Part shown: positions 8,958-18,964 of the stretch, one piece after another | How positions within the stretch are numbered: the first letter of the stretch is position 1 | Layout: every line of letters starts with the position of its first letter | DNA from: Comamonadaceae bacterium ALPHA2B | GTDB lineage: Bacteria; Pseudomonadota; Gammaproteobacteria; Burkholderiales; Burkholderiaceae_C | Length of the DNA: 64,000 nucleotides | Reading direction: 5' to 3' | NCBI GenBank assembly: GCA_005503065.1 | Contig: SCOE01000008.1 | Coordinates: 119,597-183,596, forward strand | Notes under the pieces: generated by a model | Told to the model about the DNA's origin: nothing | Databases searched by the model: none | The model's input: the letters and a program-made list of their open reading frames with translations, nothing else | Program-made: the position numbers and the translations under genes

Positions 8958-9833
8958 TTGTCCGACCGATTCGCCGTCCTGCCGCAGTACCTCTACCCCA
9001 AACAGGCGCTGACCTCGTTCGCAGGATGGGTCGCGGGCAAGGAGCGCGGCTCGGTCACGACCTGGATCGTGCGCCGCTTCGTCGCCAAGTACGACGTCAA
9101 CATGGCCGAGGCGGTCGAGAGCGACATCTCGCGCTACGCGAGCTTCAACGACTTCTTCACGCGGGCGCTCAAGCCTGGCGCGCGGCCGATCGCCGACGCG
9201 CCGCTGGTGTGCCCGGTCGATGGCACCATCAGCCAGTTCGGCCCCATCGCGGGCGACCAGATCTTCCAGGCCAAGGGCCACGCCTACACCACCACGGCGC
9301 TGGTCGGCGGCGACGCCGGGCTGGCCGCCCGCTTCAAGGACGGCAGTTTCGCCACGCTGTACCTGAGCCCGCGCGACTACCACCGCATCCACATGCCCTG
9401 CGACGGACGCCTCGCGCGCATGGTCTACGTGCCGGGGGATCTGTTCTCGGTCAACCCGACCACGGCGCGCGGTGTGCCGGGCCTGTTCGCACGCAACGAG
9501 CGCGTGGTGTGCGTGTTCGAGTCCGAGCGCGGCCCCTTCGTGCTGGTGCTGGTCGGCGCGACCATCGTCGGCAGCATGGCAACCGTGTGGCATGGCGTGG
9601 TCAATCCGCCGCGGGGCGGCGAGGTGCGCGAATGGCGCTACGACGACCGCGAGATCGTGCTCAGGAAGGGCGAGGAAATGGGTCGCTTCCTTCTCGGCTC
9701 CACCGTCGTGATGCTGTTCCCGCGCCCGGCCCTGGTTTTCAATCCGGCCTGGGCGCCCGGGCGGACGATCCGCCTGGGCGAAGCCATGGCACAGGACGAG
9801 GCACGCGCGTCAAGCCCGGCTGCTGAATTTTGA
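8958..9833 (+). CDS. psd: Phosphatidylserine decarboxylase proenzyme
   Basis: Psd converts phosphatidylserine to phosphatidylethanolamine at the inner membrane. The protein is 291 residues from a TTG at 8958 (MSDRFAVLPQYLYPKQALT...), the usual start for this family; a second TTG at 8952 adds two residues. The self-cleavage site LGST is present, with Ser248 expected to become the pyruvoyl group of the alpha chain. Other family blocks visible are FFTRALKPGARPI, SPRDYHRIHMPCDG and VVNPPRGGEV. The gene stands alone, with a -10-like TAGAAT at 8922-8927. A repeat begins immediately after its stop codon. Confidence 0.95.
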   Translation: MSDRFAVLPQYLYPKQALTSFAGWVAGKERGSVTTWIVRRFVAKYDVNMAEAVESDISRYASFNDFFTRALKPGARPIADAPLVCPVDGTISQFGPIAGDQIFQAKGHAYTTTALVGGDAGLAARFKDGSFATLYLSPRDYHRIHMPCDGRLARMVYVPGDLFSVNPTTARGVPGLFARNERVVCVFESERGPFVLVLVGATIVGSMATVWHGVVNPPRGGEVREWRYDDREIVLRKGEEMGRFLLGSTVVMLFPRPALVFNPAWAPGRTIRLGEAMAQDEARASSPAAEF

Positions 9834-9889
9834 GGCTTTGGCGCCACAGACCGCATCAAAGCTGCGCGTACAGCTATGAAAGTTGTAGC
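9834..9889 (-). repeat. GCTAT-N7-ATAGC double-hairpin repeat, copy A
   Basis: Read on the minus strand this begins GCTACAACTTTCATAGC, then a GCGC stem region, then GGCGCCAAAGC. It starts directly after the psd stop. Its outer end supplies the TTGTAG -35 hexamer of the next gene's promoter. Confidence 0.75.
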
Positions 9890-9911
9890 ATCGCCCGGTC
9901 TGCGATATAGT
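9883..9911 (+). promoter_or_regulatory. Sigma70-type promoter of the HxlR-like regulator
   Basis: TTGTAG at 9883-9888 and TATAGT at 9906-9911 are separated by exactly 17 bases. This gives a leader of about 90 bases to the start at 10006. The -35 lies in the last bases of repeat copy A. Confidence 0.65.
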
Positions 9912-10005
9912 CGCCGACCGTTTCGCGGCGCATCGTGTGCGTCCGTGCGACGGCCATAAACGACGCGGGCCGCCAGCAGCGATGCCCCTACGAGGAGAGC
10001 CTTTG

Positions 10006-10344
10006 ATGAGTACCAAGGAAAACGCAGCCGTCAGCCAGTTGCTGGCACTGCTCGAAGCCCGTTACGCGCTGCGCGTGCTCTGGGCCTTGCGCGACGGGCA
10101 TGCGCAGACCTTCCGGCTGCTCCAGGACAGCGTCGGCGGCATCACCCCCAACACGCTCAACACCCGCATCAAGGAACTGCGCGAGGCCGGCATCGTCAGC
10201 CATGGCAGCGACGGCTACAGTCTCACGCTGAGCGGGCAGGATCTTCTCAAGCGACTGTCGGACCTGCAGGCCTTCGCCGCCAAGTGGCAGGTCGGCCAGG
10301 TCAAGAAGGCGCCGGTCGTGGCGCCGCCGGTCAAGGTCGCCTGA
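10006..10344 (+). CDS. HxlR-like winged-helix transcriptional regulator
   Basis: This is a 112-residue protein; ATG at 10006 has GAGGAGAG eight bases upstream, which fixes the start. Nearly the whole protein is a winged helix of the HxlR/MarR kind, with LLEARYALRVLWALRDGHAQ, a recognition-helix region GGITPNTLNTRIKELREAGI and the wing GYSLTLSGQDLL. HxlR proteins are small dimeric repressors or activators that often sense redox or electrophilic stress through a cysteine. No cysteine is present here, so a thiol switch is unlikely. No divergent target gene is visible. It is monocistronic behind a good promoter and followed by a hairpin. Confidence 0.8.
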   Translation: MSTKENAAVSQLLALLEARYALRVLWALRDGHAQTFRLLQDSVGGITPNTLNTRIKELREAGIVSHGSDGYSLTLSGQDLLKRLSDLQAFAAKWQVGQVKKAPVVAPPVKVA

Positions 10345-10402
10345 GGCCTTGGGCGGCCCGCAACCGCTGCCGTCCTCAGCTTCCCGTCCCCCTCCGATTC
10401 GT

Positions 10403-10436
10403 AACGCCGCGCCGCCTGCAGGCCACGCGGCGTTCT
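10403..10436 (+). terminator. Possible terminator after the HxlR-like gene
   Basis: AACGCCGCG (10403-10411) pairs perfectly with CGCGGCGTT (10426-10434) around a 14-base loop. The following CTTGCG is a weak T tract. Confidence 0.5.
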
Positions 10437-10545
10437 TGCGTGGGCGCCCGGCGCGCGCTCGTTAAACTGCGCGGCCCTCTCCGGCACGCGCGTTTTGCGG
10501 ATGTCCGGCCATGTTCCCCCCTCATTCCCCGTCCAAGGAGCTCCC

Positions 10546-10896
10546 ATGCCTACCACCCCGTCCGGCCTGCAGTACGAAGACACCGTCGTCGGCGATGGCG
10601 CCGAGGCCAAGCCCGGCCACCACGTTCACGTGCACTACACCGGCTGGCTCTACAACGATGGCCAGCAGGGCGCGAAGTTCGACTCCAGCCGTGACCGCGG
10701 CCAGCCCTTCGCGTTCTCGCTGGGCGCGGGACAGGTCATCAAGGGCTGGGACGAGGGCGTCGCCGGCATGAAGATCGGCGGCCAGCGCACCCTCGTCATC
10801 CCTGCCGCGCTGGGCTACGGCGCGCGCGGTGCGGGCGGCGTGATCCCGCCGAACGCGACCCTGAAGTTCGACGTCGAACTGCTCGACGCCCACTGA
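10546..10896 (+). CDS. FKBP-type peptidyl-prolyl cis-trans isomerase
   Basis: This is a 116-residue single-domain FKBP. ATG at 10546 follows AAGGAG at the right distance and is preferred over the upstream in-frame ATG at 10501. It catalyses cis-trans isomerisation of X-Pro bonds and, with no signal peptide, should be cytoplasmic. The fold is clear from VHVHYTGWLYNDGQQGAKFD, the F-A-F-SLGAGQVIKGWDEGVAGM block, the GGQRTLVIPAALGYG loop and the closing PPNATLKFDVELLD strand. Residues lining the rapamycin/proline pocket (Tyr, Phe, Asp, Trp, Ile, Tyr) are kept. There is no slyD-like insert or metal tail. It is followed by a strong hairpin and stands alone upstream of the heat-shock operon. Confidence 0.95.
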   Translation: MPTTPSGLQYEDTVVGDGAEAKPGHHVHVHYTGWLYNDGQQGAKFDSSRDRGQPFAFSLGAGQVIKGWDEGVAGMKIGGQRTLVIPAALGYGARGAGGVIPPNATLKFDVELLDAH

Positions 10897-10921
10897 ACGC
10901 CTGGACCCATCCGGCGCCCAC

Positions 10922-10965
10922 ATCGCCCCGGGCCGGCACCGGCCCAGGGCGATCCTCTTCCTCTT
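10922..10965 (+). terminator. Rho-independent-like terminator after the FKBP gene
   Basis: ATCGCCC (10922-10928) and GGGCGAT (10947-10953) enclose a further GGGCCGG/CCGGCCC stem. A pyrimidine-rich tail CCTCTTCCTCTT follows. Confidence 0.6.
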
Positions 10966-11035
10966 GCCTTTGCCCCCGTCCATCGGTCCTCGCGCGGCCA
11001 TTGGAAATTTCTTGCCCGAGAACCGGAGGCCCTGA

Positions 11036-11060
11036 CTTGAAAAGGGCCTCCTGACCCCTA
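11036..11060 (+). promoter_or_regulatory. Sigma32 (RpoH) heat-shock promoter of grpE
   Basis: CTTGAAA at 11036-11042 and CCCCTA at 11055-11060, 12 bases apart, match the RpoH consensus (CTTGAAA, then CCCCAT after 11-16 bases). The start of grpE is 36 bases further down. Control of grpE-dnaK by RpoH is established in proteobacteria. Confidence 0.75.
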
Positions 11061-11095
11061 GCTGCGGGGTTGCATTTATCCCATTACCTCAAGAC

Positions 11096-11647
11096 ATGTC
11101 GGAGCATCAGAACAACCAGCCCGGAGCGGATGCGCTGAGCGGCGCACCCAGTCCCGAAGAACTCGAAGCCGCCCTGGCGGCGAACACGGCCGATTCGCAG
11201 GCCGAGTTGGCCGCCCTGCAGGCCAAGAATGCCGAACTGGCCGACCAGTACCTGCGCGCCCAGGCCGACGTGCAGAACGCCCGCCGCCGCGCGGACGAGG
11301 AAGTCGCCAAGGCCCGCAAGTTCGCGCTCGAGTCCTTTGCCGAGAGCCTGCTGCCCGTGCTCGACAGCCTGGAGGCCGGCCTGGCGGTCAGGGACGCCAC
11401 CCCCGAGCAGATCCGTGAAGGCGCCGAAGCCACGCTGCGCCAGCTCAAGCAGGCGCTCGAGCGCAACAAGGTGATCGAGGTGAACCCCGCCCCCGGCGCC
11501 AAGTTCGACCCGCACCAGCACCAGGCGATTTCCGTGGTGCCGGCCGACCAGGAACCGAACACCGTGGTCGGCGTACTGCAGAAGGGCTACACCATCGCCG
11601 AGCGCGTGCTGCGCCCTGCCCTGGTGACCGTCACGGCGCCGAAGTAA
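11096..11647 (+). CDS. grpE: Nucleotide exchange factor GrpE
   Basis: GrpE dimers release ADP from DnaK and act as a thermosensor of the chaperone cycle. The protein is 183 residues. An acidic, disordered N terminus (to about residue 30) leads into the long dimerisation helix ([20 protein letters not shown]) and a four-helix region. A C-terminal beta domain carries HQAISVVP and [11 protein letters not shown], the DnaK-contacting signature. ATG at 11096 is the first start downstream of the sigma32-like promoter. dnaK begins 107 bases later, so grpE-dnaK-dnaJ is arranged as in most betaproteobacteria. Confidence 0.97.
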   Translation: MSEHQNNQPGADALSGAPSPEELEAALAANTADSQAELAALQAKNAELADQYLRAQADVQNARRRADEEVAKARKFALESFAESLLPVLDSLEAGLAVRDATPEQIREGAEATLRQLKQALERNKVIEVNPAPGAKFDPHQHQAISVVPADQEPNTVVGVLQKGYTIAERVLRPALVTVTAPK

Positions 11648-11754
11648 GCCACACGCCGCCCACAGGAAATCCCCGCGCGGTCCCTTGAATCGCCCCGGGT
11701 TATCCACAAGTTCATCACAACATCATTTCTCGGAAATCAGGAGCACAACACACC

Positions 11755-13695
11755 ATGGCCAAGATCATCGGCATCGACCTGGGCACGACCAACTCGTGCG
11801 TGGCGATCATGGAGGGCAACAACACCCGCGTGATCGAGAACTCGGAAGGCGCGCGCACCACGCCTTCGATCATTGCGTACCAGGAAGACGGCGAAGTGCT
11901 GGTCGGTGCCTCGGCCAAGCGCCAGGCCGTGACCAACCCCAAGAACACGCTGTACGCCGTCAAGCGCCTGATCGGCCGCAAGTTCGAAGAGAAAGAGGTG
12001 CAGAAGGACATCGACCTGATGCCCTACAGCATCGTCAAGGCCGACAACGGCGACGCCTGGGTGGAAGTGCGCGGCAAGAAGCTGGCACCGCCGCAGATCA
12101 GCGCCGAAGTGCTGCGCAAGATGAAGAAGACCGCCGAGGACTACCTGGGCGAGCCGGTGACCGAGGCCGTGATCACGGTGCCCGCATACTTCAACGACAG
12201 CCAGCGCCAAGCCACCAAGGACGCCGGCCGCATTGCCGGCCTGGACGTCAAGCGCATCATCAACGAGCCGACCGCGGCCGCGCTGGCCTTCGGCCTGGAC
12301 AAGCAGGACAAGGGCGACCGCAAGATCGCCGTGTATGACCTGGGCGGCGGCACCTTCGACGTGTCGATCATCGAGATCGCCGACGTCGACGGCGAGAAGC
12401 AGTTCGAGGTGCTGTCGACCAATGGCGACACCTTCCTGGGCGGCGAGGACTTCGACCAGCGCGTGATCGACTACATCATCAGCGAGTTCAAGAAGGAACA
12501 GGGCGTGGACCTGTCCAAGGACGTGCTGGCACTGCAGCGCCTGAAGGAAGCGGCCGAGAAGGCCAAGATCGAACTCTCGAACAGCGCGGCGACCGACATC
12601 AACCTGCCGTACATCACCGCCGATGCCACCGGGCCGAAGCACCTGAATATCAAGCTGACCCGCGCCAAGCTGGAAAGCCTGGTCGAGGACCTGATCGAGC
12701 GCACCATCGCGCCCTGCCGCACGGCCATCAAGGACGCCGGCATCAGCGTGAGCGACATCAGCGACGTGATCCTGGTGGGCGGCCAGTCGCGCATGCCCAA
12801 GGTGCAGGAGAAGGTCAAGGAGTTCTTCGGCAAGGAACCGCGCAAGGACGTGAACCCCGACGAGGCCGTGGCCGTCGGCGCCGCCATCCAGGGCCAGGTG
12901 CTCTCGGGCGACCGAAAGGACGTGCTGCTGCTGGACGTGACCCCGCTGTCGCTCGGCATCGAGACGATGGGCGGCGTGATGACCAAGATGATCACCAAGA
13001 ACACCACGATCCCGACGAAGTTCGCACAGACCTTCTCGACGGCCGACGACAACCAGCCGGCCGTGACGATCAAGGTGTTCCAGGGCGAGCGCGAGATCGC
13101 CTCGGGCAACAAGCTGCTGGGCGAGTTCAACCTTGAGGGCATTCCGCCGGCACCGCGCGGCACGCCGCAGATCGAGGTGAGCTTCGACATCGACGCCAAC
13201 GGCATCCTGCATGTGGGCGCGAAGGACAAGGCCACGGGCAAGGAAAACAAGATCACCATCAAGGCCAACTCGGGCATCTCCGAGGAGGAGATCCAGAAGA
13301 TGGTGAAGGACGCCGAGCTGAACGCGGCCGAGGACAAGAAGAAGGTCGAGGTCGCACAGGCGCGCAACCAGGGCGAGGCCATGGTCCACAGCGTGAAGAA
13401 ATCGCTGGGCGAGCATGGCGACAAGCTGGACGCTGGCGAGAAGGACAAGATCGAAGCGGCGATCAAGGACCTGGAAGAAGCCCTCAAGGGTGAGGACAAG
13501 GCCGCGATCGAGTCCAAGACCGAGACCCTCATGACCGCGAGCCAGAAGCTGGGCGAGAAGATGTACGCGGACGCCCAGGCCGCCGCGGGAGCGGCAGGCG
13601 CGGCGGCCGGCGCATCGGCAGGCCCGGAAGCTGCAAGCGCCCCGGCGGACGACAACGTGGTCGATGCCGAGGTGAAGGAAGTGAAGAAGGGCTGA
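11755..13695 (+). CDS. dnaK: Chaperone protein DnaK (Hsp70)
   Basis: This is the 646-residue Hsp70 chaperone. The ATPase domain starts [20 protein letters not shown] and contains the phosphate-2 loop [11 protein letters not shown] and the adenosine motif [14 protein letters not shown]. The conserved linker is [19 protein letters not shown]. The substrate-binding beta domain follows, then a helical lid, and an Ala/Gly-rich tail ends in [15 protein letters not shown], close to the EEV-type end that aids co-chaperone contact. Length and motifs are normal. A hairpin terminator follows, so dnaJ may have lower readthrough expression or its own promoter. Confidence 0.98.
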   Translation: MAKIIGIDLGTTNSCVAIMEGNNTRVIENSEGARTTPSIIAYQEDGEVLVGASAKRQAVTNPKNTLYAVKRLIGRKFEEKEVQKDIDLMPYSIVKADNGDAWVEVRGKKLAPPQISAEVLRKMKKTAEDYLGEPVTEAVITVPAYFNDSQRQATKDAGRIAGLDVKRIINEPTAAALAFGLDKQDKGDRKIAVYDLGGGTFDVSIIEIADVDGEKQFEVLSTNGDTFLGGEDFDQRVIDYIISEFKKEQGVDLSKDVLALQRLKEAAEKAKIELSNSAATDINLPYITADATGPKHLNIKLTRAKLESLVEDLIERTIAPCRTAIKDAGISVSDISDVILVGGQSRMPKVQEKVKEFFGKEPRKDVNPDEAVAVGAAIQGQVLSGDRKDVLLLDVTPLSLGIETMGGVMTKMITKNTTIPTKFAQTFSTADDNQPAVTIKVFQGEREIASGNKLLGEFNLEGIPPAPRGTPQIEVSFDIDANGILHVGAKDKATGKENKITIKANSGISEEEIQKMVKDAELNAAEDKKKVEVAQARNQGEAMVHSVKKSLGEHGDKLDAGEKDKIEAAIKDLEEALKGEDKAAIESKTETLMTASQKLGEKMYADAQAAAGAAGAAAGASAGPEAASAPADDNVVDAEVKEVKKG

Positions 13696-13714
13696 TTCCC
13701 CGGCCCCGATCCGA

Positions 13715-13748
13715 GGCTGGAGCACCTGAGGGCGCTCCGGCCTTTTTT
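13715..13748 (+). terminator. Rho-independent terminator between dnaK and dnaJ
   Basis: The stem GGCTGGAGC (13715-13723) pairs with GCTCCGGCC (13734-13742) with one G-T pair, followed by six T. Partial readthrough would explain chaperone stoichiometry with DnaK in excess over DnaJ. Confidence 0.8.
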
Positions 13749-13801
13749 GCTTCTTCCGCTTCACACCAGACGGCCCGCACCACGGACATCCGGACACCGC
13801 T

Positions 13802-14941
<1,140 letters not shown>

Positions 14942-14966
14942 GGCCGTCCCCGCCAGGAGACGTGCA

Positions 14967-14999
14967 GGGCGCGATGCGAAGCCGCATCGCGCCCTTTTT
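14967..14999 (+). terminator. Strong rho-independent terminator after dnaJ
   Basis: A perfect 12-base stem, GGGCGCGATGCG (14967-14978) with CGCATCGCGCCC (14983-14994), has a 4-base loop and five T. Confidence 0.9.
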
Positions 15000-15039
15000 C
15001 GTTCATGGCCTCCCAGGCCTGCGCGCAGCGGCGCACGGC

Positions 15040-15097
15040 GCTATCTTTTTCATAGCATCTGGCACCCGTCGTGCGGGCATGTGAGGCATTTTTCGCC
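15040..15097 (+). repeat. GCTAT-N7-ATAGC double-hairpin repeat, copy B
   Basis: It begins GCTATCTTTTTCATAGC, has a second GCACCCG/CGTGCGGGC stem, and ends GGCATTTTTCGCC. It sits between the dnaJ terminator and the prkA regulatory region. Confidence 0.75.
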
Positions 15098-15099
15098 CG

Positions 15100-15720
15100 A
15101 AAATTGTTTTTTGCCCGGATCAATCAATTCGGTACTTTTACCCGGCTTCCGACGCAAATTCGTCCGGGCTTATTCGACGACGGTAAATACCGGACAACCG
15201 CGTAGGACGTCGGGACGTTATTAATAGCTTTCGACAAGATATAAGAATTCAGCCGGGTAATTTTCAAGCGGCCCGGGCCATCGCAATTCCATTCAATTCG
15301 ACAGCACAGTCGCGGCCGGGCGGCAAGCCCGCGTGGCCGCGAAGCGACACATCCGCGGGGTCTCCCGGGTAGGAGCCAAGCGACCAGGACTCCCAGTTCG
15401 AGGGCGCCATACCGTCTCCGAAAATTTCCGCGCTGCAAACGCAGGCCCGGCGCGCTCCTTTTGTAACCCGGCACAGCTTTTGCTGATACGCCAGGGTGCA
15501 AGCAGGAACTTTTTTGCAGGATCGTTCTTCTTAATTTTTAAAACGACCTGCAGCAGGAATTTCCTCGGTGCGTTCTTTGCTTTATGCTGAACAAACCAAA
15601 CTGCAAAGGGAGTTTTTTCCGGGTCAAGCGAACTGGCATCACGGAGCACTTTCATGCGAGCGATGCGGTCTGCGGCCACGGAACCCGGCGCCAGCCTTGT
15701 CGACTCGTTGGAGGTTAACC
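15100..15720 (+). other. Long regulatory region and leader upstream of prkA, no gene seen
   Basis: This 620-base stretch is clearly more AT-rich than its surroundings and holds no credible gene. It contains a sigma54-like promoter at 15469-15484. Upstream of that are short inverted elements: GTCCGG and CCGGAC at about 15168-15197, and ACCCGGCT with AGCCGGGT about 105 bases apart. These could be activator sites, but I cannot name the activator. The predicted leader of about 225 bases down to the start at 15721 has no obvious riboswitch. Confidence 0.5.
15469..15484 (+). promoter_or_regulatory. Sigma54 (RpoN)-type promoter upstream of prkA
   Basis: CGGCAC-AGCTT-TTGCT matches the -24/-12 consensus TGGCAC-N5-TTGCW at all but the first base. 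The invariant GG (15470-15471) and GC (15482-15483) are exactly ten bases apart. The orthologous yeaGH operon of Escherichia coli is RpoN/NtrC-dependent, which supports the assignment. Confidence 0.65.
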
Positions 15721-17643
15721 ATGGATGTCATCAGCAACTTCACCGCCCGCTACGAACGCACGCGTGAAGAGGTCCTGTCGCTGCAGGAGTACCTGGATGT
15801 CTGCAAGCGCGACGCCACCGCCTACGCCACGGCGGCGGAGCGGATGCTGAAGGCGATCGGCGATCCCGAACTCGTCGATACGCGCAACGACTCGCGCCTG
15901 TCGCGCATCTTCGCCAACAAGGTCATCAAGATCTACCCGGCCTTCCGGGAGTTCTACGGCATGGAGGACGCCATCGAGCAGGTGGTCTCGTACTTCCGAC
16001 ATGCCGCCCAGGGCCTGGAAGAGAAGAAGCAGATCCTCTACCTGCTCGGCCCGGTGGGCGGCGGCAAGAGCTCCATCGCCGAGCGGCTCAAGCAGCTCAT
16101 GGAGCACGTGCCCTTCTATTCGATCCAGGGCTCGCCCGTGAACGAGTCGCCGCTGGGCCTGTTCAGCGCCGCCGAGGACGGCGAGATCCTCGAGAAGGAG
16201 TACGGCATCCCTCGCCGCTACCTGCAGCGCATCCTCTCGCCCTGGGCCGTCAAGCGGCTCGAGGAGTACGGCGGCGACATCCGGCAGTTCAAGGTGGTCA
16301 AGCGCTTCCCCTCGGTGCTGCGGCAGATCGCGGTGGCCAAGACAGAACCTGGCGATGAGAACAACCAGGACATCTCGTCCCTCGTCGGCAAGGTCGACAT
16401 CCGCAAGCTCGAAACCTACGCGCAGGACGACCCGGACGCGTACGCCTATTCCGGCGGCCTGTGCCTGGCCAACCAGGGGCTGCTGGAGTTCGTGGAGATG
16501 TTCAAGGCGCCCATCAAGGTGCTGCACCCCCTGCTGACGGCCACGCAGGAAGGCAATTTCAAGGGCACGGAGGGATTCGGCGCCATCCCCTTCGACGGCA
16601 TCGTGCTGGCCCACAGCAACGAGAGCGAGTGGAAGGCCTTCCGCAACAACAAGAACAACGAGGCTTTCCTCGACCGCATCTACATCGTCAAGGTGCCCTA
16701 CTGCCTGCGCGTGTCGGAAGAGATCAAGATCTACGACAAGCTGGTGCGCAATTCGTCACTGGCCAAGGCGCCGTGCGCCCCCGGCACGCTGAAGATGATG
16801 GCGCAGTTCTCTGTGCTCACACGCCTGAAGGAACCGGAAAACTCCAACGTGTTCTCGAAGATGCAGGTGTACGACGGCGAGAACCTCAAGGACACCGACC
16901 CCAAGGCCAAGTCGATGCAGGAGTACCGCGACTACGCGGGTGTCGACGAGGGCATGAGCGGCGTCTCCACGCGCTTCGCCTTCAAGATCATCTCCAAGGT
17001 CTTCAACTTCGACAGCTCGGAAGTCGCGGCCAATCCGGTGCATTTGATGTACGTGCTGGAACAGCAGATCGAGCGCGAACAGTTCCCGGCCGAAACCGAG
17101 CAGAAGTTCGTCGGTTACATCAAGGAACTGCTGGCGCCGCGCTACGCGGAGTTCATCGGCAAGGAGATCCAGACCGCCTACCTCGAGAGCTACTCCGAGT
17201 ACGGGCAGAACATCTTCGACCGCTACGTGACCTACGCCGACTACTGGATCCAGGACCAGGAGTACCGCGACGTCGACACCGGCGAGGTGTTCGACCGCGC
17301 GGCGCTCAACGCCGAGCTCGAGAAGATCGAGAAGCCGGCCGGCATCGCCAATCCCAAGGACTTCCGCAACGAGATCGTCAACTTCGTGCTGCGCGCGCGG
17401 GCCGGCAATGCGGGCAACAACCCGGCGTGGACCAGCTACGAGAAGCTGCGCACGGTGATCGAGAAGAAGATGTTCTCCAACACCGAGGAACTGCTGCCCG
17501 TCATCAGCTTCAACGCCAAGAGCAGCGCCGACGAGCAGAAGAAACACGAGGACTTCGTCACGCGCATGGTCGAGAAGGGCTACACGGCCAAACAGGTGCG
17601 CCTGCTGTGCGAGTGGTATCTGCGCGTGCGCAAGTCGTCCTGA
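15721..17643 (+). CDS. prkA: PrkA family serine protein kinase (YeaG)
   Basis: This 640-residue protein has an AAA-type core in its N-terminal half, with Walker A in LLGPVGGGKSSIAERLK at about residues 102-118, and a C-terminal domain related to eukaryotic-type kinases. ATG at 15721 has GGAGG nine bases upstream; an in-frame ATG at 15568 lacks such a site. PrkA/YeaG is a cytoplasmic kinase tied to nutrient stress, stationary phase and, in Bacillus, sporulation. It heads a three-gene unit with a vWA-like DUF444 protein and a SpoVR protein, one of the most conserved gene orders in proteobacteria. A sigma54-like promoter lies 240 bases upstream. Confidence 0.95.
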   Translation: MDVISNFTARYERTREEVLSLQEYLDVCKRDATAYATAAERMLKAIGDPELVDTRNDSRLSRIFANKVIKIYPAFREFYGMEDAIEQVVSYFRHAAQGLEEKKQILYLLGPVGGGKSSIAERLKQLMEHVPFYSIQGSPVNESPLGLFSAAEDGEILEKEYGIPRRYLQRILSPWAVKRLEEYGGDIRQFKVVKRFPSVLRQIAVAKTEPGDENNQDISSLVGKVDIRKLETYAQDDPDAYAYSGGLCLANQGLLEFVEMFKAPIKVLHPLLTATQEGNFKGTEGFGAIPFDGIVLAHSNESEWKAFRNNKNNEAFLDRIYIVKVPYCLRVSEEIKIYDKLVRNSSLAKAPCAPGTLKMMAQFSVLTRLKEPENSNVFSKMQVYDGENLKDTDPKAKSMQEYRDYAGVDEGMSGVSTRFAFKIISKVFNFDSSEVAANPVHLMYVLEQQIEREQFPAETEQKFVGYIKELLAPRYAEFIGKEIQTAYLESYSEYGQNIFDRYVTYADYWIQDQEYRDVDTGEVFDRAALNAELEKIEKPAGIANPKDFRNEIVNFVLRARAGNAGNNPAWTSYEKLRTVIEKKMFSNTEELLPVISFNAKSSADEQKKHEDFVTRMVEKGYTAKQVRLLCEWYLRVRKSS

Positions 17644-17671
17644 GCCTCAACTTCACGGGAGGTCCAGCATT

Positions 17672-18964
17672 TTGGCCATCCTGCAACAGATCATCGACCG
17701 GCGCCTCTCGGGCAAGAACAAGTCCATCGGCAACCGCGAGCGCTTCCTGAGGCGCTACCGCGGCCAGATCCGCGACGCGGTGCGCAAGGCCGTGAGCGGC
17801 CGCAACATCCGCGAACTGGAACAGGGCGAGGACGTCACCCTGCCCCGGCGCGACGTCTCCGAGCCCACCTTCGGCCACGCCGCCGGCGGAAACCGCGAAT
17901 ACGTGCACCCGGGCAACCAGGAGTTCGTCAAGGGCGACCGCATCGAGCGGCCCAAGGGCCAGGCCGGCGGCGGTTCCGGGAGCGGCGAAGCGGGCGATGG
18001 CGGCGAGGGCGAGGACGACTTCGTCTTCCGGCTCACACGTGAGGAGTTCATGCAGGTCTTCTTCGAGGACCTGGCGCTCCCCCATCTGGTGCGTACGCAG
18101 CTTGCCGAGGTGCCCGAGTGGAAGACCCACCGCGCCGGCTTCACGAGCGACGGTACGCCCAACAACCTGCACGTGGTGCGCTCGATGCGCGGCGCCCTCG
18201 CCCGCCGCATCGCGCTGGGCGGCGACACGCGCAAGGAACTGCGCCGGCTGGAGGCGCACCTGCTGCAGCTGCGTGCGCATGCGCAGGGCGAATCTGCGCT
18301 GATCCAGAAGGAGATCCGCGAGACCGAGCTGCAGATCGAGGAACTCCGGCGCACGGCCCGCCATGTGCCCTACATCGACCCCATCGACCTGCGCTACCGC
18401 AACCGGGTGAGGACACCCGTGCCCAGCGCCAAGGCCGTGATGTTCTGCCTCATGGACGTGTCGGGCTCGATGGATGAGGCGCGCAAGGACATGTCCAAGC
18501 GCTTCTTCATGCTGCTGTATCTCTTTCTCACGCGACACTACGAGAAGATCGACCTGGTGTTCCTGCGCCACCACACGCAGGCCCAGGAAGTGAGCGAGGA
18601 CGAGTTCTTCCATGCCACCGAGACCGGCGGCACCGTGGTGTCGAGCGCGCTGGTATTGATGCGCGACATCATCCGCGCGCGCTACCCCAGCGGCGAATGG
18701 AACATCTACGGCGCGCAGGCCAGCGATGGCGACAACTGGCACCAGGACAGCGGCCGCTGCCGTGAGCTGCTCGACGAAACGATCCTTCCTTCCTGCCGCT
18801 ACTACGCGTACGTGCAGGTGGCCGAGGCCGAGCAGAACCTGTGGCAGGAATACACGCAGCTCGCCGGCATCCGCCCCAACTTCGCCATGCGCAAGGTGTC
18901 GGGCGCACAGGACATCTACCCGGTCTTCCGCGACCTGTTCAAGAAGGAAGGGATTCCGGCATGA
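17672..18964 (+). CDS. yeaH: YeaH/YhbH family protein (DUF444, vWA-like)
   Basis: This 430-residue protein starts at TTG 17672 (MAILQQIIDRRLSGKNKSIG), with GGGAGG eleven bases upstream; there is no nearby ATG. The middle has a charged Gly-rich stretch (about 85-110) and a coiled segment (about 190-230). The C-terminal half resembles a von Willebrand A fold with a MIDAS-like FCLMDVSGSMDEA at about 257-269. Its biochemical function is unknown. It is invariably linked to prkA and spoVR and is expected to act with the kinase. Its stop overlaps the next start by four bases (ATGA), so translation is coupled. Confidence 0.92.
   Translation: MAILQQIIDRRLSGKNKSIGNRERFLRRYRGQIRDAVRKAVSGRNIRELEQGEDVTLPRRDVSEPTFGHAAGGNREYVHPGNQEFVKGDRIERPKGQAGGGSGSGEAGDGGEGEDDFVFRLTREEFMQVFFEDLALPHLVRTQLAEVPEWKTHRAGFTSDGTPNNLHVVRSMRGALARRIALGGDTRKELRRLEAHLLQLRAHAQGESALIQKEIRETELQIEELRRTARHVPYIDPIDLRYRNRVRTPVPSAKAVMFCLMDVSGSMDEARKDMSKRFFMLLYLFLTRHYEKIDLVFLRHHTQAQEVSEDEFFHATETGGTVVSSALVLMRDIIRARYPSGEWNIYGAQASDGDNWHQDSGRCRELLDETILPSCRYYAYVQVAEAEQNLWQEYTQLAGIRPNFAMRKVSGAQDIYPVFRDLFKKEGIPA

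Noticed and set aside
15059..15074. A second GG-N10-GC match, TGGCACCCGTCGTGCG, as a sigma54 promoter
   Set aside because: It lies inside the second stem of repeat copy B and its -12 half is GTGC, not TTGC.
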